Under the pieces are notes generated by a model, which saw only the letters and a list, made by a program, of their open reading frames with translations, was not told the DNA's origin and made no database searches. This document shows positions 17,716 through 26,894 of a stretch of DNA of 64,000 nucleotides, in pieces. Numbering within the stretch: the first letter of the stretch is position 1; every line of letters begins with the position of its first letter. The stretch lies in assembly GCF_001586255.1 (NCBI RefSeq), contig NZ_CP014544.1, positions 1,581,501-1,645,500 of the forward strand. Direction: 5' to 3'. The stretch comes from Zhongshania aliphaticivorans (GTDB lineage: Bacteria; Pseudomonadota; Gammaproteobacteria; Pseudomonadales; Spongiibacteraceae). The position numbers and the translations under genes were made by a program.

Positions 17716-18922
17716 ATACCGCGCCCTAGACAGTGCTGGTGCCAATAAAAAAGGCATGATCGAGGCCGACTCCAGTCGTCAGGCTCGGCAGATGCTGCGT
17801 GATCAGCAGCTTTTCCCCATCGACCTAAAGCAAACTCGTGACAAGACTCGCGCCGATAATGCCCGCCGCAGCTTTGCTGGTGCGCGGGTTAGTATTGCCG
17901 ATCTGGCTTTGTTTGTAAGGCATTTGGCGACCTTGATTCAGTCTGGTATTCCCCTAGAAGAAGCGCTGGCGGCAACCGCCAAACATACCCGTAAGCCTTA
18001 TCTGAAGCGGGTGGTACTTGATTTGCGGGCGCGGGTGTTAGAAGGGCATTCACTCGCCGATGGTTTGAACGAACACCCTCGGGTATTTAATCCGGTGTTC
18101 CGCGCTTTAGTGAGTTCCGGAGAAAAATCCGGCGATCTGGGGCTAATATTGGATCAGTTAGCGGATTACACCGAAGACAGTCAAAAACTGCGCGGTGTTA
18201 TTGTGCAGGCGGCTCTTTATCCGGTGGTGTTATTGTTTGTTGCCCTAGCGGTGGTTGGCGCCTTAATGACGTTTGTGGTGCCCAAGGTCACCGCCCAATT
18301 TGCTCACTATGATCAAGCCTTGCCGACGCTAACTCGCGTGCTCATTACCTTGAGTGACGGTTTAATTGCGAATTGGCTATACATTATTTTAGGTGTTATT
18401 GCGGTAGCGGTACTTGGCCGTTGGTGGCTGAACTCGCCGGAGCATCGCTTGCAAGCTGACAAGGCTATTTTGAAACTGCCTTTGTGGGGACTGCTGATGC
18501 TGGAGCTGGATGCCGCAAGGATGTTGCGAACCCTCGCGATATTGATGTCGTCTGGTGTGCCGTTTTTGGAAACCCTCAAAGTCGCTTGCGATACCTTGGG
18601 TAATACTCATTTAAAGAAAAGCATGGCGCTGGTGCGGGAGCAAGTGCGCGAAGGCAAAAGCTTTAGCCGCTGCCTTCAGGATGAGGCTGAACTGCCCCCG
18701 CTTGCGATTTATATGATTGCCAGTGGTGAGGCCAGTGGTGAAATGGAAGCCATGACACAGCGTGCTGCAAGCAATCTTGAAAGAGAGTTGCAGCAGCGGG
18801 TACAGATGTTTGTAAGCCTATTTGAGCCGCTATTAATAGTGGTATTGGGTGGGGTGGTTCTATCCATTGTACTGGCGATTATGCTGCCGATATTACAGTT
18901 AAATAATTTGACTCAGTTTTAG
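17702..18922 (+). CDS. gspF: Type II secretion inner-membrane platform protein
   Basis: A 406-residue polytopic protein with two repeated GspF domains and three main membrane helices (about 170-195, 220-245 and near the C-terminus). The conserved opening PAFEYRALD and the SGIPLEEAL and SSGVPFLETL repeats identify it. The ATG at 17702 lies inside the end of gspE. A frame extension back to 17666 is not expected. It contacts GspE and GspL. Confidence 0.96.
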   Translation: MPAFEYRALDSAGANKKGMIEADSSRQARQMLRDQQLFPIDLKQTRDKTRADNARRSFAGARVSIADLALFVRHLATLIQSGIPLEEALAATAKHTRKPYLKRVVLDLRARVLEGHSLADGLNEHPRVFNPVFRALVSSGEKSGDLGLILDQLADYTEDSQKLRGVIVQAALYPVVLLFVALAVVGALMTFVVPKVTAQFAHYDQALPTLTRVLITLSDGLIANWLYIILGVIAVAVLGRWWLNSPEHRLQADKAILKLPLWGLLMLELDAARMLRTLAILMSSGVPFLETLKVACDTLGNTHLKKSMALVREQVREGKSFSRCLQDEAELPPLAIYMIASGEASGEMEAMTQRAASNLERELQQRVQMFVSLFEPLLIVVLGGVVLSIVLAIMLPILQLNNLTQF

Positions 18923-18934
18923 GAGTTTGTGGAT

Positions 18935-19387
18935 ATGTTTGAGATAAAAAAGTCGTCTAGGGTAGCACGCCGCCAGTCGGGTTTTACCCTTCTCGAAATC
19001 ATGGTTGTTATCGTTATTATGGGTTTGCTAGTGGCTGTGGTTGCCCCCAATGTCTTACAAAATCAAGATCGCGCCATGGTCGAAAAAGCCCGTGCCGATA
19101 TCTCGGTACTTGAGCAAGCACTGGATATGTACAAGCTTGATAACCATGTTTACCCCACTACCAACCAGGGTTTGCAGGCGCTGATTACTCGGCCAGAGAC
19201 GGGCAATCAGCCCAAAAATTATCGCAGTAACGGGTATATTAAGCGCCTACCTGAAGACCCATGGGGAACACCGTATGTGTATATCCAGCCGGGTGAACAT
19301 GGACCTTTCGATTTGTACTCTACCGGTTCTGATGGGGAAGAAGGTGGAGAAGGGCTTGCACGTGATATCGTCAACTGGCAGGAATGA
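18935..19387 (+). CDS. gspG: Type II secretion major pseudopilin
   Basis: A 150-residue major pseudopilin. The prepilin cleavage site is QSG/FTLLEIM after residue 16, with the Glu5 of the mature protein present. The C-terminal globular domain keeps the GspG calcium-site region (YPTTNQGLQAL ... LPEDPWGTPY ... STGSDG). The ATG at 18935 is 9 nt after AGGAG; a GTG at 18929 would be too close to it. Prepilin peptidase GspO/PilD is not encoded in the window. Confidence 0.96.
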   Translation: MFEIKKSSRVARRQSGFTLLEIMVVIVIMGLLVAVVAPNVLQNQDRAMVEKARADISVLEQALDMYKLDNHVYPTTNQGLQALITRPETGNQPKNYRSNGYIKRLPEDPWGTPYVYIQPGEHGPFDLYSTGSDGEEGGEGLARDIVNWQE

Positions 19388-19874
19388 GTCCGGCTTTTCA
19401 CTGCTAGAATTAATGGTCGTTGTTTTTATTATCGGCCTGCTCAGTGGTGTCGCAGCATTAACGCTGCCGTCTAAAGACGGCGGCGCCTTACTGCAAGAGC
19501 AGCGCTTTAAACTGATTGGCAGTTTGCGCAGTGCGCGTGCCGAAGCCGTTTTTAGTGGTCATAGTTTGGGCTTGCAATGGCGGAATCAGCGCGGCAATTT
19601 TTACGTATTAACTGCCGATGGCTGGCAGAAAATAGCGCAAGGTGTTTTAGCAAAAAGCATTGCACTGGACGACAATGTTCAGACCGAGCTTCTCGTTGAT
19701 GGCGAGGTTTTGCATGAAAAAGCACGATTGGATAGTGAGGATACGGAACAGGAGGTGAACCCCCAGTTGTTGTTTTTGTCAGACGGCCAAGTCTCGCCTT
19801 TTGAGTGGCGTTTATCAACGGCTGGCACAGAGTCACTTAGTTTTGACGAACAGCTCACGGTTGATCGACCATGA
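19362..19874 (+). CDS. gspH: Type II secretion minor pseudopilin H
   Basis: About 170 residues from a GTG at 19362, overlapping the end of gspG by 26 nt. The prepilin motif is ESG/FSLLELMVV. The leader is short (about 11 residues), as usual for pseudopilins. The frame is open further upstream inside gspG but has no signal character there. A GAAGGG sequence lies about 8 nt before the GTG. Confidence 0.88.
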   Translation: MISSTGRNESGFSLLELMVVVFIIGLLSGVAALTLPSKDGGALLQEQRFKLIGSLRSARAEAVFSGHSLGLQWRNQRGNFYVLTADGWQKIAQGVLAKSIALDDNVQTELLVDGEVLHEKARLDSEDTEQEVNPQLLFLSDGQVSPFEWRLSTAGTESLSFDEQLTVDRP

Positions 19875-20236
19875 GGCCTAATTTACAGGATCGTCAGCGT
19901 GGGTTTACCTTATTGGAAATTATGGTAGCGCTGATGATTTTTGCCACTGCTGCGGTGACGCTAACCAAAAGTCTCACCGAGAGCGCGCGCAGTATTAGCG
20001 CGATTGAAGAGCGACAGTTTGCCGATTTAGTGGCCCACAATGTTTTAATTGATATTCTTCGCGATGGCTATGGAACGAATAATAGTGGCAAAGAATCCAT
20101 GGCAGGTTTTGACTTTAATTGGCAGCGCAGTGTTGAGCAAACGCCACACCCAGATATTCGTCGCGTGGACATAACGGTGACGCTGCAAAAGGCTACTGAT
20201 GTGTTGGCCACGCGTTCGGCATTCCTCAATAAATGA
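19871..20236 (+). CDS. gspI: Type II secretion minor pseudopilin I
   Basis: 121 residues with the prepilin motif RG/FTLLEIMVAL. In GspI this protein starts the GspI-J-K tip complex. It overlaps gspH by 4 nt (ATGA) and gspJ by 4 nt. Confidence 0.92.
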   Translation: MRPNLQDRQRGFTLLEIMVALMIFATAAVTLTKSLTESARSISAIEERQFADLVAHNVLIDILRDGYGTNNSGKESMAGFDFNWQRSVEQTPHPDIRRVDITVTLQKATDVLATRSAFLNK

Positions 20237-20850
20237 AAACGTATAATGGCATGCGGGGGTTTACCCTAGTTGAGTTACTGATTGCGGTCGGCATTATGGC
20301 GCTAATCGGCACCGCAGGTTCACTCTTGCTGAATAGCTCGCTTAATAATCAGGCGGTTATTGAACAGCGTCAGCAGAATCTAGAGCGCCTCGCGCTGGCA
20401 TTGACAATATTTCGCCACGACGTAGAGCAGCTTACTCCGCGTATTCCGAGAGATTCACAGGGCGACGTAATGCCTGCAAATATTATTGCGGCGCAGGTCG
20501 GTGAAGACAGCGAATTGGAGTTTGTACATGCTGGCCGCCGGGTTTTGCCGGGGCGAGGTTTGGGCAGCAAGTTAGAGCGGGTTCGCTATGTAAAAGAAGA
20601 CGAAGCGCTAATTCGTTACAGCGCGGGGGTTGCCGATCCTGCGAGTAATACCCATTGGCAGCGTCAAGTTTTATTGACCGATGTGAGTCAGTTTGTTGTT
20701 GAATTATATGATGGCGAACGCTGGTCAACGTTTTGGCCACCAAGTACTCAAATAAATGCCAGCCAACCCAAGGCGCTGCGGATGTTGACGGCCGTTGGGG
20801 TGTGGGACGATATTCGACTGAATGTCTTGTTGCCGGAGGCGATTCAGTGA
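20233..20850 (+). CDS. gspJ: Type II secretion minor pseudopilin J
   Basis: 205 residues with the prepilin motif RG/FTLVELLIAV after a very short leader (8 residues). Its larger globular domain fits GspJ. It is coupled to gspI and gspK by 4-nt overlaps. Confidence 0.93.
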   Translation: MKTYNGMRGFTLVELLIAVGIMALIGTAGSLLLNSSLNNQAVIEQRQQNLERLALALTIFRHDVEQLTPRIPRDSQGDVMPANIIAAQVGEDSELEFVHAGRRVLPGRGLGSKLERVRYVKEDEALIRYSAGVADPASNTHWQRQVLLTDVSQFVVELYDGERWSTFWPPSTQINASQPKALRMLTAVGVWDDIRLNVLLPEAIQ

Positions 20851-21836
20851 GGTCTTCTACACTCGTGCGCCAGCGCGGCGCGGCGCTGATGATGGTCCTG
20901 TTGATTGTTGCCGTAATGGTGGTGCTGGCGGTAGGGCTTGTTGATGGTGTGCGTTATAGCAGCCAGCGTCTATTAAATCAGCGAATTATGGATCAGGCGT
21001 ATTGGTATTCATTGGGCGGGGAGCGTATTGAAGTCTTTGCCCTCGAGGATATTGCCGGCGAGTCTGTGGTGCATTTAGGTCAAGATTGGGCGCGCAAGGA
21101 TATTGTTTTTCCCATTGACGGTGGCTCAATTGCCGGTTTAATTACCGATGAGCAGGCCTGTTTTAATATCAATTCGCTGTATAAACCAGAATCGGCGACA
21201 GGAGGCAGCGTGGAGTTAACGACTGCCGAGCAGGTGTTTAGTGGTTTGTTAAGCAATCTCGAGTTTTCTCCGCAGCGGGCTGAATTTATTATGGGACGCG
21301 CCCAAGATTGGATTGACGAGGACTTTTCTCCAGAAGGTATCTACGGCGCTGAAGACTTGCTTTACACCGCCAAAGATTATCCCTATCTGCCGCCAAATAG
21401 TTTGATAGACTCGGTCAGTGAGCTCGGCCTTTTTGCCGAGTTTGAAGAGGGTGAGCAGTCGCGACTGGCGCCATACCTCTGCGCTTTGCCCGAGGTCAAT
21501 ACAGTATTAAATATCAATACCCTTAGCCCGGCTCAGGCCCCATTGCTTGCTGCGGCGATTGGTAATGTACTCGGCGTTGCTGAAGTACTTGCGATTTTAG
21601 AGCGGCGTCCGGAAAATGGTTGGCCCGATGTGGCCAGCTTTATTGCTGAATTGGGGCTTTCCGCAGAAGAGCCATTGCCAACTGTTTATATTCAGGGTTT
21701 GGGTGTCAGCTCGCACTATTTTAAAGGGCTGAGCGATGTTTTTTACGAACAGCGTCAGCTGCATTTATATAGTCGAATCGTGTTACGAAATGGCAAGGCA
21801 GTTGTCTATGCCCGTGAGTATGGAGAAGTTTTTTGA
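20847..21836 (+). CDS. gspK: Type II secretion minor pseudopilin K
   Basis: 329 residues from a GTG at 20847 that overlaps the gspJ stop. The start RQRGAALMMVLLIVAV is the GspK-type processed N-terminus (no Glu5), followed by a large domain with ACFNINSLY and helix-hairpin-helix-like repeats (LNINTLSPAQAPLLAAAIG). It caps the pseudopilus. A longer frame to 20733 is rejected because it lies inside gspJ. Confidence 0.92.
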   Translation: MRSSTLVRQRGAALMMVLLIVAVMVVLAVGLVDGVRYSSQRLLNQRIMDQAYWYSLGGERIEVFALEDIAGESVVHLGQDWARKDIVFPIDGGSIAGLITDEQACFNINSLYKPESATGGSVELTTAEQVFSGLLSNLEFSPQRAEFIMGRAQDWIDEDFSPEGIYGAEDLLYTAKDYPYLPPNSLIDSVSELGLFAEFEEGEQSRLAPYLCALPEVNTVLNINTLSPAQAPLLAAAIGNVLGVAEVLAILERRPENGWPDVASFIAELGLSAEEPLPTVYIQGLGVSSHYFKGLSDVFYEQRQLHLYSRIVLRNGKAVVYAREYGEVF

Positions 21837-23026
21837 GCGCGCTGTTGTTACTAGATCTACCCCTTGATGCAGAGGCCCCTGTGCCCTGGCTGCATTGGGA
21901 CAATGAGCATCACAAGGTGATTGCCGAAGGGGTGTTGGCTAATGGCCGTGAACTCGGCACGTTGGCAGAATCTTGCGCTGCGGTACCGTGCTACGCACTT
22001 TTACCGGGCGCGGCGGTCAGCGCCCATCGCGTGGTATTACCCAAGGGTGGTCGGGTTGGTATGGCGGCATTGCCCTATCAGCTTGAAGATAAACTCTGCA
22101 CTGATTTAGACACAGTTCATCTTGCGGTCGGTGTATTGCAGGCAAAGCAGCCTACGGATGTGCTGGTGGCCGATCACGGTGTGGTAAAAGCCAGTTTAGA
22201 CCTTTTGCGGCAAAGCGGTTTGCGCATTAAAGCACTGCTACCTGACTACGCAGTGTTACCCCCCAATACGGTTGTTATCGATAATACTCAGGTGGCGGCG
22301 AATATTCATGCTCAGCCTATGGGCATGAGCAGCGAAAACTTTGCGGTGTGGCAGCAAATTGTCGGGCCTGAAATCAGCGCGACGCCCGTGCAGGTGTATT
22401 GCATTGGCGACTGCGAGGAAAGCCGATTTGGTGAGGGTGAGCATGTTATAGAACAATGTGAAAATAGGCTGCGTGCCTTCGCAATCGGTTTTCAAGCTTG
22501 GCCACTGTCCTTGCTAAGTGGCCCGTATTTACTAAAAGACGAAAGCGGTGAGGCGATTGCTCGTTTGCGGTGGCCACTTATCTTGCTGGTGGCCCTTTTG
22601 GGTTTGCATTGGATGAGTTTAGGCCTGCAGACGTATCGGGATAATCGTGAGGCGGACGCCCTCGATGAGGCAATGGTCGCGGTATATCAGCAGACCTTTC
22701 CGGGGAGTCGCGTGGTTAACGCCCGCAGTCAGATGCGCAGCCAGCTCAATGCGCTTGAAAAGACGGGCGGTAAAGACTTAATGATGCCTTGGCTCGAAAA
22801 AGTCGCGGCGACGACTAAGACCAAGCCGGGTATTACGCTTGCACAGCTAAATTATGAGAACGACCCTGCGGTGATGAAATTAATCCTGAGCGCGGCCTCC
22901 TATGAAGTGATAGATCAATGGCTGGCGACGCTGAAGGCGCAGGGCGTTAATGTGGAGCGGGGCGCTTTCGGCCAGCAAGATGGCGGCATAGCGGGACAGA
23001 TAAGCATACGGGGTGACGCGCAATGA
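21833..23026 (+). CDS. gspL: Type II secretion platform protein L
   Basis: 397 residues from a TTG start overlapping gspK (TTGA). A cytoplasmic actin-like domain (about 1-235) docks GspE, one membrane helix lies at about 240-262, and a periplasmic ferredoxin-like domain follows. Coupled to gspM by 4 nt. Confidence 0.9.
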   Translation: MSALLLLDLPLDAEAPVPWLHWDNEHHKVIAEGVLANGRELGTLAESCAAVPCYALLPGAAVSAHRVVLPKGGRVGMAALPYQLEDKLCTDLDTVHLAVGVLQAKQPTDVLVADHGVVKASLDLLRQSGLRIKALLPDYAVLPPNTVVIDNTQVAANIHAQPMGMSSENFAVWQQIVGPEISATPVQVYCIGDCEESRFGEGEHVIEQCENRLRAFAIGFQAWPLSLLSGPYLLKDESGEAIARLRWPLILLVALLGLHWMSLGLQTYRDNREADALDEAMVAVYQQTFPGSRVVNARSQMRSQLNALEKTGGKDLMMPWLEKVAATTKTKPGITLAQLNYENDPAVMKLILSAASYEVIDQWLATLKAQGVNVERGAFGQQDGGIAGQISIRGDAQ

Positions 23027-23502
23027 AATGGTTAAACCAACTGCTTGAGGGCCGCAGCGAGCAAGAGCGCTTTACGCTAATCGCTGGGGCCGCGGTGGCG
23101 GTGCCCTTAATGATATGGCTGCTGTTGTGGCAGCCATTGTTAGCGGCCCGCGATAATGCCCAAACTCGCGTAGAACAGCGTCGTAGTTCCTATCTTTGGA
23201 TGCAGCAAGCGGCAAAGCAATTGCAAGCCGCACATGGCAATGTGCCGGCGAGTGCGCTATCGGGCTCGCTGCAGCAGCAAATAACCCGCGCGGCAGCGGC
23301 GCTGGGCGTCAATGTTAACCGCATTGAGCCACAGTCGGCTGGGCGCTACAGTCTATGGGTGGCCAGCACCGATTACACTAGCGCAGTGCAGCTAATTGAA
23401 GCCCTATCTACTGCGGGTATGACATTGTATTCGGTCAATATGAGTTTATTGGATGTGCCTGGCAGTGTGTCTTTGCGGGCATCAGTTGGGGGCGAGGGAT
23501 GA
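23023..23502 (+). CDS. gspM: Type II secretion platform protein M
   Basis: 159 residues: a short cytoplasmic end (LLEGRSEQERF), a membrane helix at about 18-38 (LIAGAAVAVPLMIWLLLWQ), then a coiled-coil and a periplasmic ferredoxin-like domain. It pairs with GspL. Overlaps both neighbours by 4 nt. Confidence 0.9.
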   Translation: MKWLNQLLEGRSEQERFTLIAGAAVAVPLMIWLLLWQPLLAARDNAQTRVEQRRSSYLWMQQAAKQLQAAHGNVPASALSGSLQQQITRAAAALGVNVNRIEPQSAGRYSLWVASTDYTSAVQLIEALSTAGMTLYSVNMSLLDVPGSVSLRASVGGEG

Positions 23503-24221
23503 GGCGTTCCCTGTGGGTTGTTTGCGGTACGGTCTTCTTTTTAGTGTGTTTGTTGATGACGAGCCCAGCGTGGTTGGTGACGGATATTTTAGCCAAACAA
23601 GTGCCTGAGCTGAAACTTGGAACGGTCACTGGCCGTGCGTGGCGGGGGCAGATTGATCATGTCCAATTCGGTGATGTTCATGCCAGTCAATTGCAGTGGC
23701 GCTTTAGTCCGGTGGGGCTGTTTCGTGGTGTGCCATTGGCGATTAGTATTGCTAGCCCGGTGAAGGCGACTGCGCTACTGGGTTTGGCTGCAGGAGATAC
23801 CCTAAAGCTGCGCGATGTTGAGGCGCACGGCAAAATTGCTGAATTGATGGGCATTGCCCAGCTGCCGAGTATGGGTTTTGATGGTGGCGTCGATTTGGTG
23901 TTGGCGTCGGCTAGACTGAGCAGCACAGGCTGCAGTTCGATCGAGGGGACGCTTACCTTGGCCTCATTGCTTGGTGATATCGACGGTATCAGCACTATCG
24001 CGCCAGTGTCTGCTGAGCTGAGCTGTGTAAATGGCTTGCTAACAGTACTGGTGGATGAGAATAATCCGAACCGTGTGCGTGGCCAGGTGCAGTTGATGAA
24101 TAGTGGTCGGGCGAGCGGTAATCTTACGCTGTCGCCAGCGCCTGGTAGTGAGTTGTTTAAAAGTTTAACCCTGTTTTTGGGTGCGCCACGCAATAATGCC
24201 GACTTTGTGTTGCGCTTCTAA
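23499..24221 (+). CDS. gspN: Type II secretion protein N
   Basis: 240 residues: an N-terminal membrane anchor or signal (about 5-25), then a beta-rich periplasmic domain with the conserved TGRAWRGQ segment seen in GspN. It is an accessory component, often dispensable, and closes the operon. Overlaps gspM by 4 nt and is followed by a strong hairpin. Confidence 0.88.
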   Translation: MRRSLWVVCGTVFFLVCLLMTSPAWLVTDILAKQVPELKLGTVTGRAWRGQIDHVQFGDVHASQLQWRFSPVGLFRGVPLAISIASPVKATALLGLAAGDTLKLRDVEAHGKIAELMGIAQLPSMGFDGGVDLVLASARLSSTGCSSIEGTLTLASLLGDIDGISTIAPVSAELSCVNGLLTVLVDENNPNRVRGQVQLMNSGRASGNLTLSPAPGSELFKSLTLFLGAPRNNADFVLRF

Positions 24222-24244
24222 ATTCCGATTAGGCTTTAAATATT

Positions 24245-24271
24245 AGCCCCTGCGCCGTTAGCGCAGGGGCT
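24245..24271. terminator. Hairpin between convergent gspN and acyl-CoA dehydrogenase
   Basis: A perfect 11-bp GC-rich stem (24245-24255 with 24261-24271) with a 5-nt loop, between convergent genes. No strong T-run flanks it on the plus side; on the minus strand an AT-rich tract follows. It probably serves both directions. Confidence 0.7.
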
Positions 24272-24278
24272 GTACTGG

Positions 24279-25418
24279 CTAATAGCCGCAGAGGCTGGCG
24301 TAGCGGTCGCGATGGAAGCTGCTGTTACCAAAGATTTGATTCGCTACTCTGGAGCGCTTTAGGAATAAACCGATATCCAGCTCGTCGGTAACACCGATGC
24401 CACCATGCATTTGCACAGCTTCATTTGTCACTAATTCAAACACATCGTTCAAGCGTGCCTTGGCTAAACTGGCTAGTTGTGCGAGGTCAGTTCTATTGTC
24501 GTCAATAGCCGACAAACCATCTAACACGACAGATTTTGCTAATTCCAGCTCGGTGAACATAATCGCGGCGCGATGTTGCAGGGCTTGGAACGTACCAATT
24601 TTAACGCCAAATTGATCTCGCTCTTTGAGATAGCTAACTGTGCGCTCAAAACATTCTAGCGCGCCGCCGAGCATTTCTGCCGCGAGGCAAATACGACCGC
24701 GATCTAAAACATTATTGAGTAGTGACCAGCCTTGGTCTGCATCGCCAAGTAGCGCTTCACTCGAGACATGAACATCTTCAAATTGGATGCTCGCTGCATT
24801 GCGGCTGTCGAGCATATAGTGGCGTTTACGCTCAATGCCAGCGGTGTTTGCATCGACAATGAACAAGCTTAGGCCATCTCGACCGCGGCTTTGAGACTGA
24901 CTACGGGCAACAACAATGAGCTGGTCGGCGCTGTGGCCATCCAGAACAAAGGTCTTGCTGCCATTCAGCTTATAGCCGTTGTCAGTTGCTGTTGCGGTAC
25001 AGTTAATTTCGTCAGGGCTGTGGTGAGCGCTCTCGTCAATAGCGAGGGCAAACCGCAAATTGCCACTCGCAATTTGCGGCAATAGTGTTGCCTTTTGTGT
25101 TTCGTTACCGCCAATAATAATGGCAGACGCACCAAGCACGACACTGGCGAAAAGGGGCGACGCAGCCAGCGTGCGGCCACTCTCTTCAAATACGGCACCT
25201 AAGCCTAAAAAACTGAAATCTAAGCCGTCATAGGCTTCGGGTATGATCATACTTGCCCAGCCCAGTTCCGACATTTTCTGCCAGTGCTCTGGTTTATAGC
25301 CGAGCGCATCTTTGCTGTCGCGAAGTTGTCGCAGCGCCTCAACGGGCACGGTTTTATTTAAAAAGTCTTTGGCGGTGTCTTTCAGCAAGCGCTGCTCTTC
25401 ATTGAGTACGAGTGGCAT
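24279..25418 (-). CDS. Acyl-CoA dehydrogenase, subunit-like partner
   Basis: 379 residues. N-terminal helical domain (LNEEQRLLKDTAKDFL), central FAD/substrate domain (ALAIDESAHH, LNGSKTFVLDGHSADQLIVVAR), and C-terminal helical domain (ECFERTVSYLKERDQFGVKIG, VQMHGGIGVTDELDIGLFLKR). The C-terminus diverges from the canonical GGTSE-type motif kept by the neighbouring dehydrogenase, reading IFGNSSFHRDRYASL instead. Start chosen at 25418, which has AGGAG 7 nt upstream; a longer frame to 25445 lacks support. With the next gene, 57 nt away on the same strand, it resembles the paired genes for heteromeric acyl-CoA dehydrogenases known from steroid and branched-acid degradation. The substrate is unknown. 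Confidence 0.87.
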   Translation of the reverse strand: MPLVLNEEQRLLKDTAKDFLNKTVPVEALRQLRDSKDALGYKPEHWQKMSELGWASMIIPEAYDGLDFSFLGLGAVFEESGRTLAASPLFASVVLGASAIIIGGNETQKATLLPQIASGNLRFALAIDESAHHSPDEINCTATATDNGYKLNGSKTFVLDGHSADQLIVVARSQSQSRGRDGLSLFIVDANTAGIERKRHYMLDSRNAASIQFEDVHVSSEALLGDADQGWSLLNNVLDRGRICLAAEMLGGALECFERTVSYLKERDQFGVKIGTFQALQHRAAIMFTELELAKSVVLDGLSAIDDNRTDLAQLASLAKARLNDVFELVTNEAVQMHGGIGVTDELDIGLFLKRSRVANQIFGNSSFHRDRYASLCGY

Positions 25419-25475
25419 TGCGGGTCTCCTTAGCGTTTGCGACAAGCGTATTTACCGTGAATTGGTTGCGGGCAT

Positions 25476-26666
25476 TCATACCGGAAGTCCCAATACGCGC
25501 TTGGCGATAATATTCAATTGCACTTCTGAGGTGCCACCGGCAATCGAGAGGGCTTTTGAAAATAGCCAGCCTCGGTTGCTTAGCAACTCGTCGTCACTAA
25601 ACTCTGGGTCGTCCCAGCCGAGGGCGCGATTGCCCAGAATTGCCATTAAGACCTCTTCCTTGCGCTTGGTTTCTTCTGTGCCTACATACTTCATAATTAA
25701 GGGAATGCTGTTATCGGTATTGCCGTGCATACGTTCTTCAAAACTGCGGAAATGAGTGAGCCCAAGTGCCCGAAAGCGCATCTCATGGGCGACCAATTGC
25801 TCGCGCAGGCCACGATCTTTAAGCTTTCCTTCTGCATCTAAGCCAACGTACTTTAAGGCCGCTTGTGCTGGCGAAAAGCTTGGCCCTGGGGTATCGCCGC
25901 CAATCTCGGCCATAAGCTTGCGCTCGTGTTTGAGCAGAGACTTGGCGACCGACCAGCCCTTATTTAACTCGCCGATAAGATTACTTTTAGGGACTTTGAC
26001 ATCGTCAAAAAAGGTTTGGCAAAACTCAGAATCGCCGCTAATCAATGGAATGGGCTTCACCGTGATGCCGGGCTGATCCATGTCGATCAATAAAAAGCTG
26101 ATACCTTCCTGCTTTTTGGCATCCGGGTCGGTACGCACTAGGCAAAATATCCAGTCAGCTTTATCGGCGTTGGTTGTCCAAATTTTACTGCCGTTTACTA
26201 AAAAGTGGTCACCACAGTCTTCGGCGCGGGTTTGCAGACTCGCAAGATCAGAACCGGCACCGGGCTCGGAGTAACCTTGGCACCAGCGCACCTCACCACG
26301 GGCGATTTTGGGTATATGTTGGCGACGTTGATCCTCGCTGCCATATTCCAATACGGCGGGGCCGAGCATCCATATACCAAGATCATACAGTGGTGTACGG
26401 CAGCCAAGGGCCTTCATTTCTTCCTTCAGTATTTTCGCCTCGCGCTCATTTAAGCCGCCGCCGCCTAATTCGCACGGCCATTCCGGCACGGTCCACCCTT
26501 TGTCGCGCATCCGCTCAAACCATAATTTGGCGTCGGCACTCGGAAAACTCATATTGCGGCCGCCCCAAACCTGCTCTTCTCTGGTAATGGGCTGGCGCTG
26601 GGATACTGGGCAGTTGTCCTGCAGCCAGGCTTTGACGCTGGCGCGGAAGTCGTCGAGATCGCTCAT
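25476..26666 (-). CDS. Acyl-CoA dehydrogenase, canonical-type
   Basis: 396 residues with the three dehydrogenase domains: QGYSEPGAGSDLASLQTRA and VNGSKIWTTNADKADWIFCLVRT in the middle, and the C-terminal FAD-binding motif IAGGTSEVQLNIIAKRVLGLP. The N-terminal part (VQAWLQ-like VKAWLQDNCP, EWPCELGG) is of the FadE17/FadE34 type, common in steroid and long or branched acyl-CoA oxidation. The ATG at 26666 (MSDLDDFRASVKAWL) is used; the frame extends to 26780, but that extension is hydrophobic and atypical. It is the upstream gene of the pair. Confidence 0.9.
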   Translation of the reverse strand: MSDLDDFRASVKAWLQDNCPVSQRQPITREEQVWGGRNMSFPSADAKLWFERMRDKGWTVPEWPCELGGGGLNEREAKILKEEMKALGCRTPLYDLGIWMLGPAVLEYGSEDQRRQHIPKIARGEVRWCQGYSEPGAGSDLASLQTRAEDCGDHFLVNGSKIWTTNADKADWIFCLVRTDPDAKKQEGISFLLIDMDQPGITVKPIPLISGDSEFCQTFFDDVKVPKSNLIGELNKGWSVAKSLLKHERKLMAEIGGDTPGPSFSPAQAALKYVGLDAEGKLKDRGLREQLVAHEMRFRALGLTHFRSFEERMHGNTDNSIPLIMKYVGTEETKRKEEVLMAILGNRALGWDDPEFSDDELLSNRGWLFSKALSIAGGTSEVQLNIIAKRVLGLPV

Positions 26667-26894
26667 GGTGATGGTCTCAAATGTATTAATGACAAAAATT
26701 ATTACGGTTGCGGCCAGCTTAGTCGACAAGGAAATTAAGACAAGAACGAAACACGTCATCTCATTGGCAAATGGGGTCACTGGTCGCCGCAGTGTTGCTG
26801 GCGAGTTTGGTCTACTGCAATTGGGGCATATCGGCCGTTAAGTGATATCGATAAAATTTCTAGATACATTTTAAGAATAACAATAGGAGACAGT

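Noticed and set aside
23687-24193. 168-residue minus-strand frame opposite gspN
   Set aside because: Shadow of gspN codon use with no recognisable domain.
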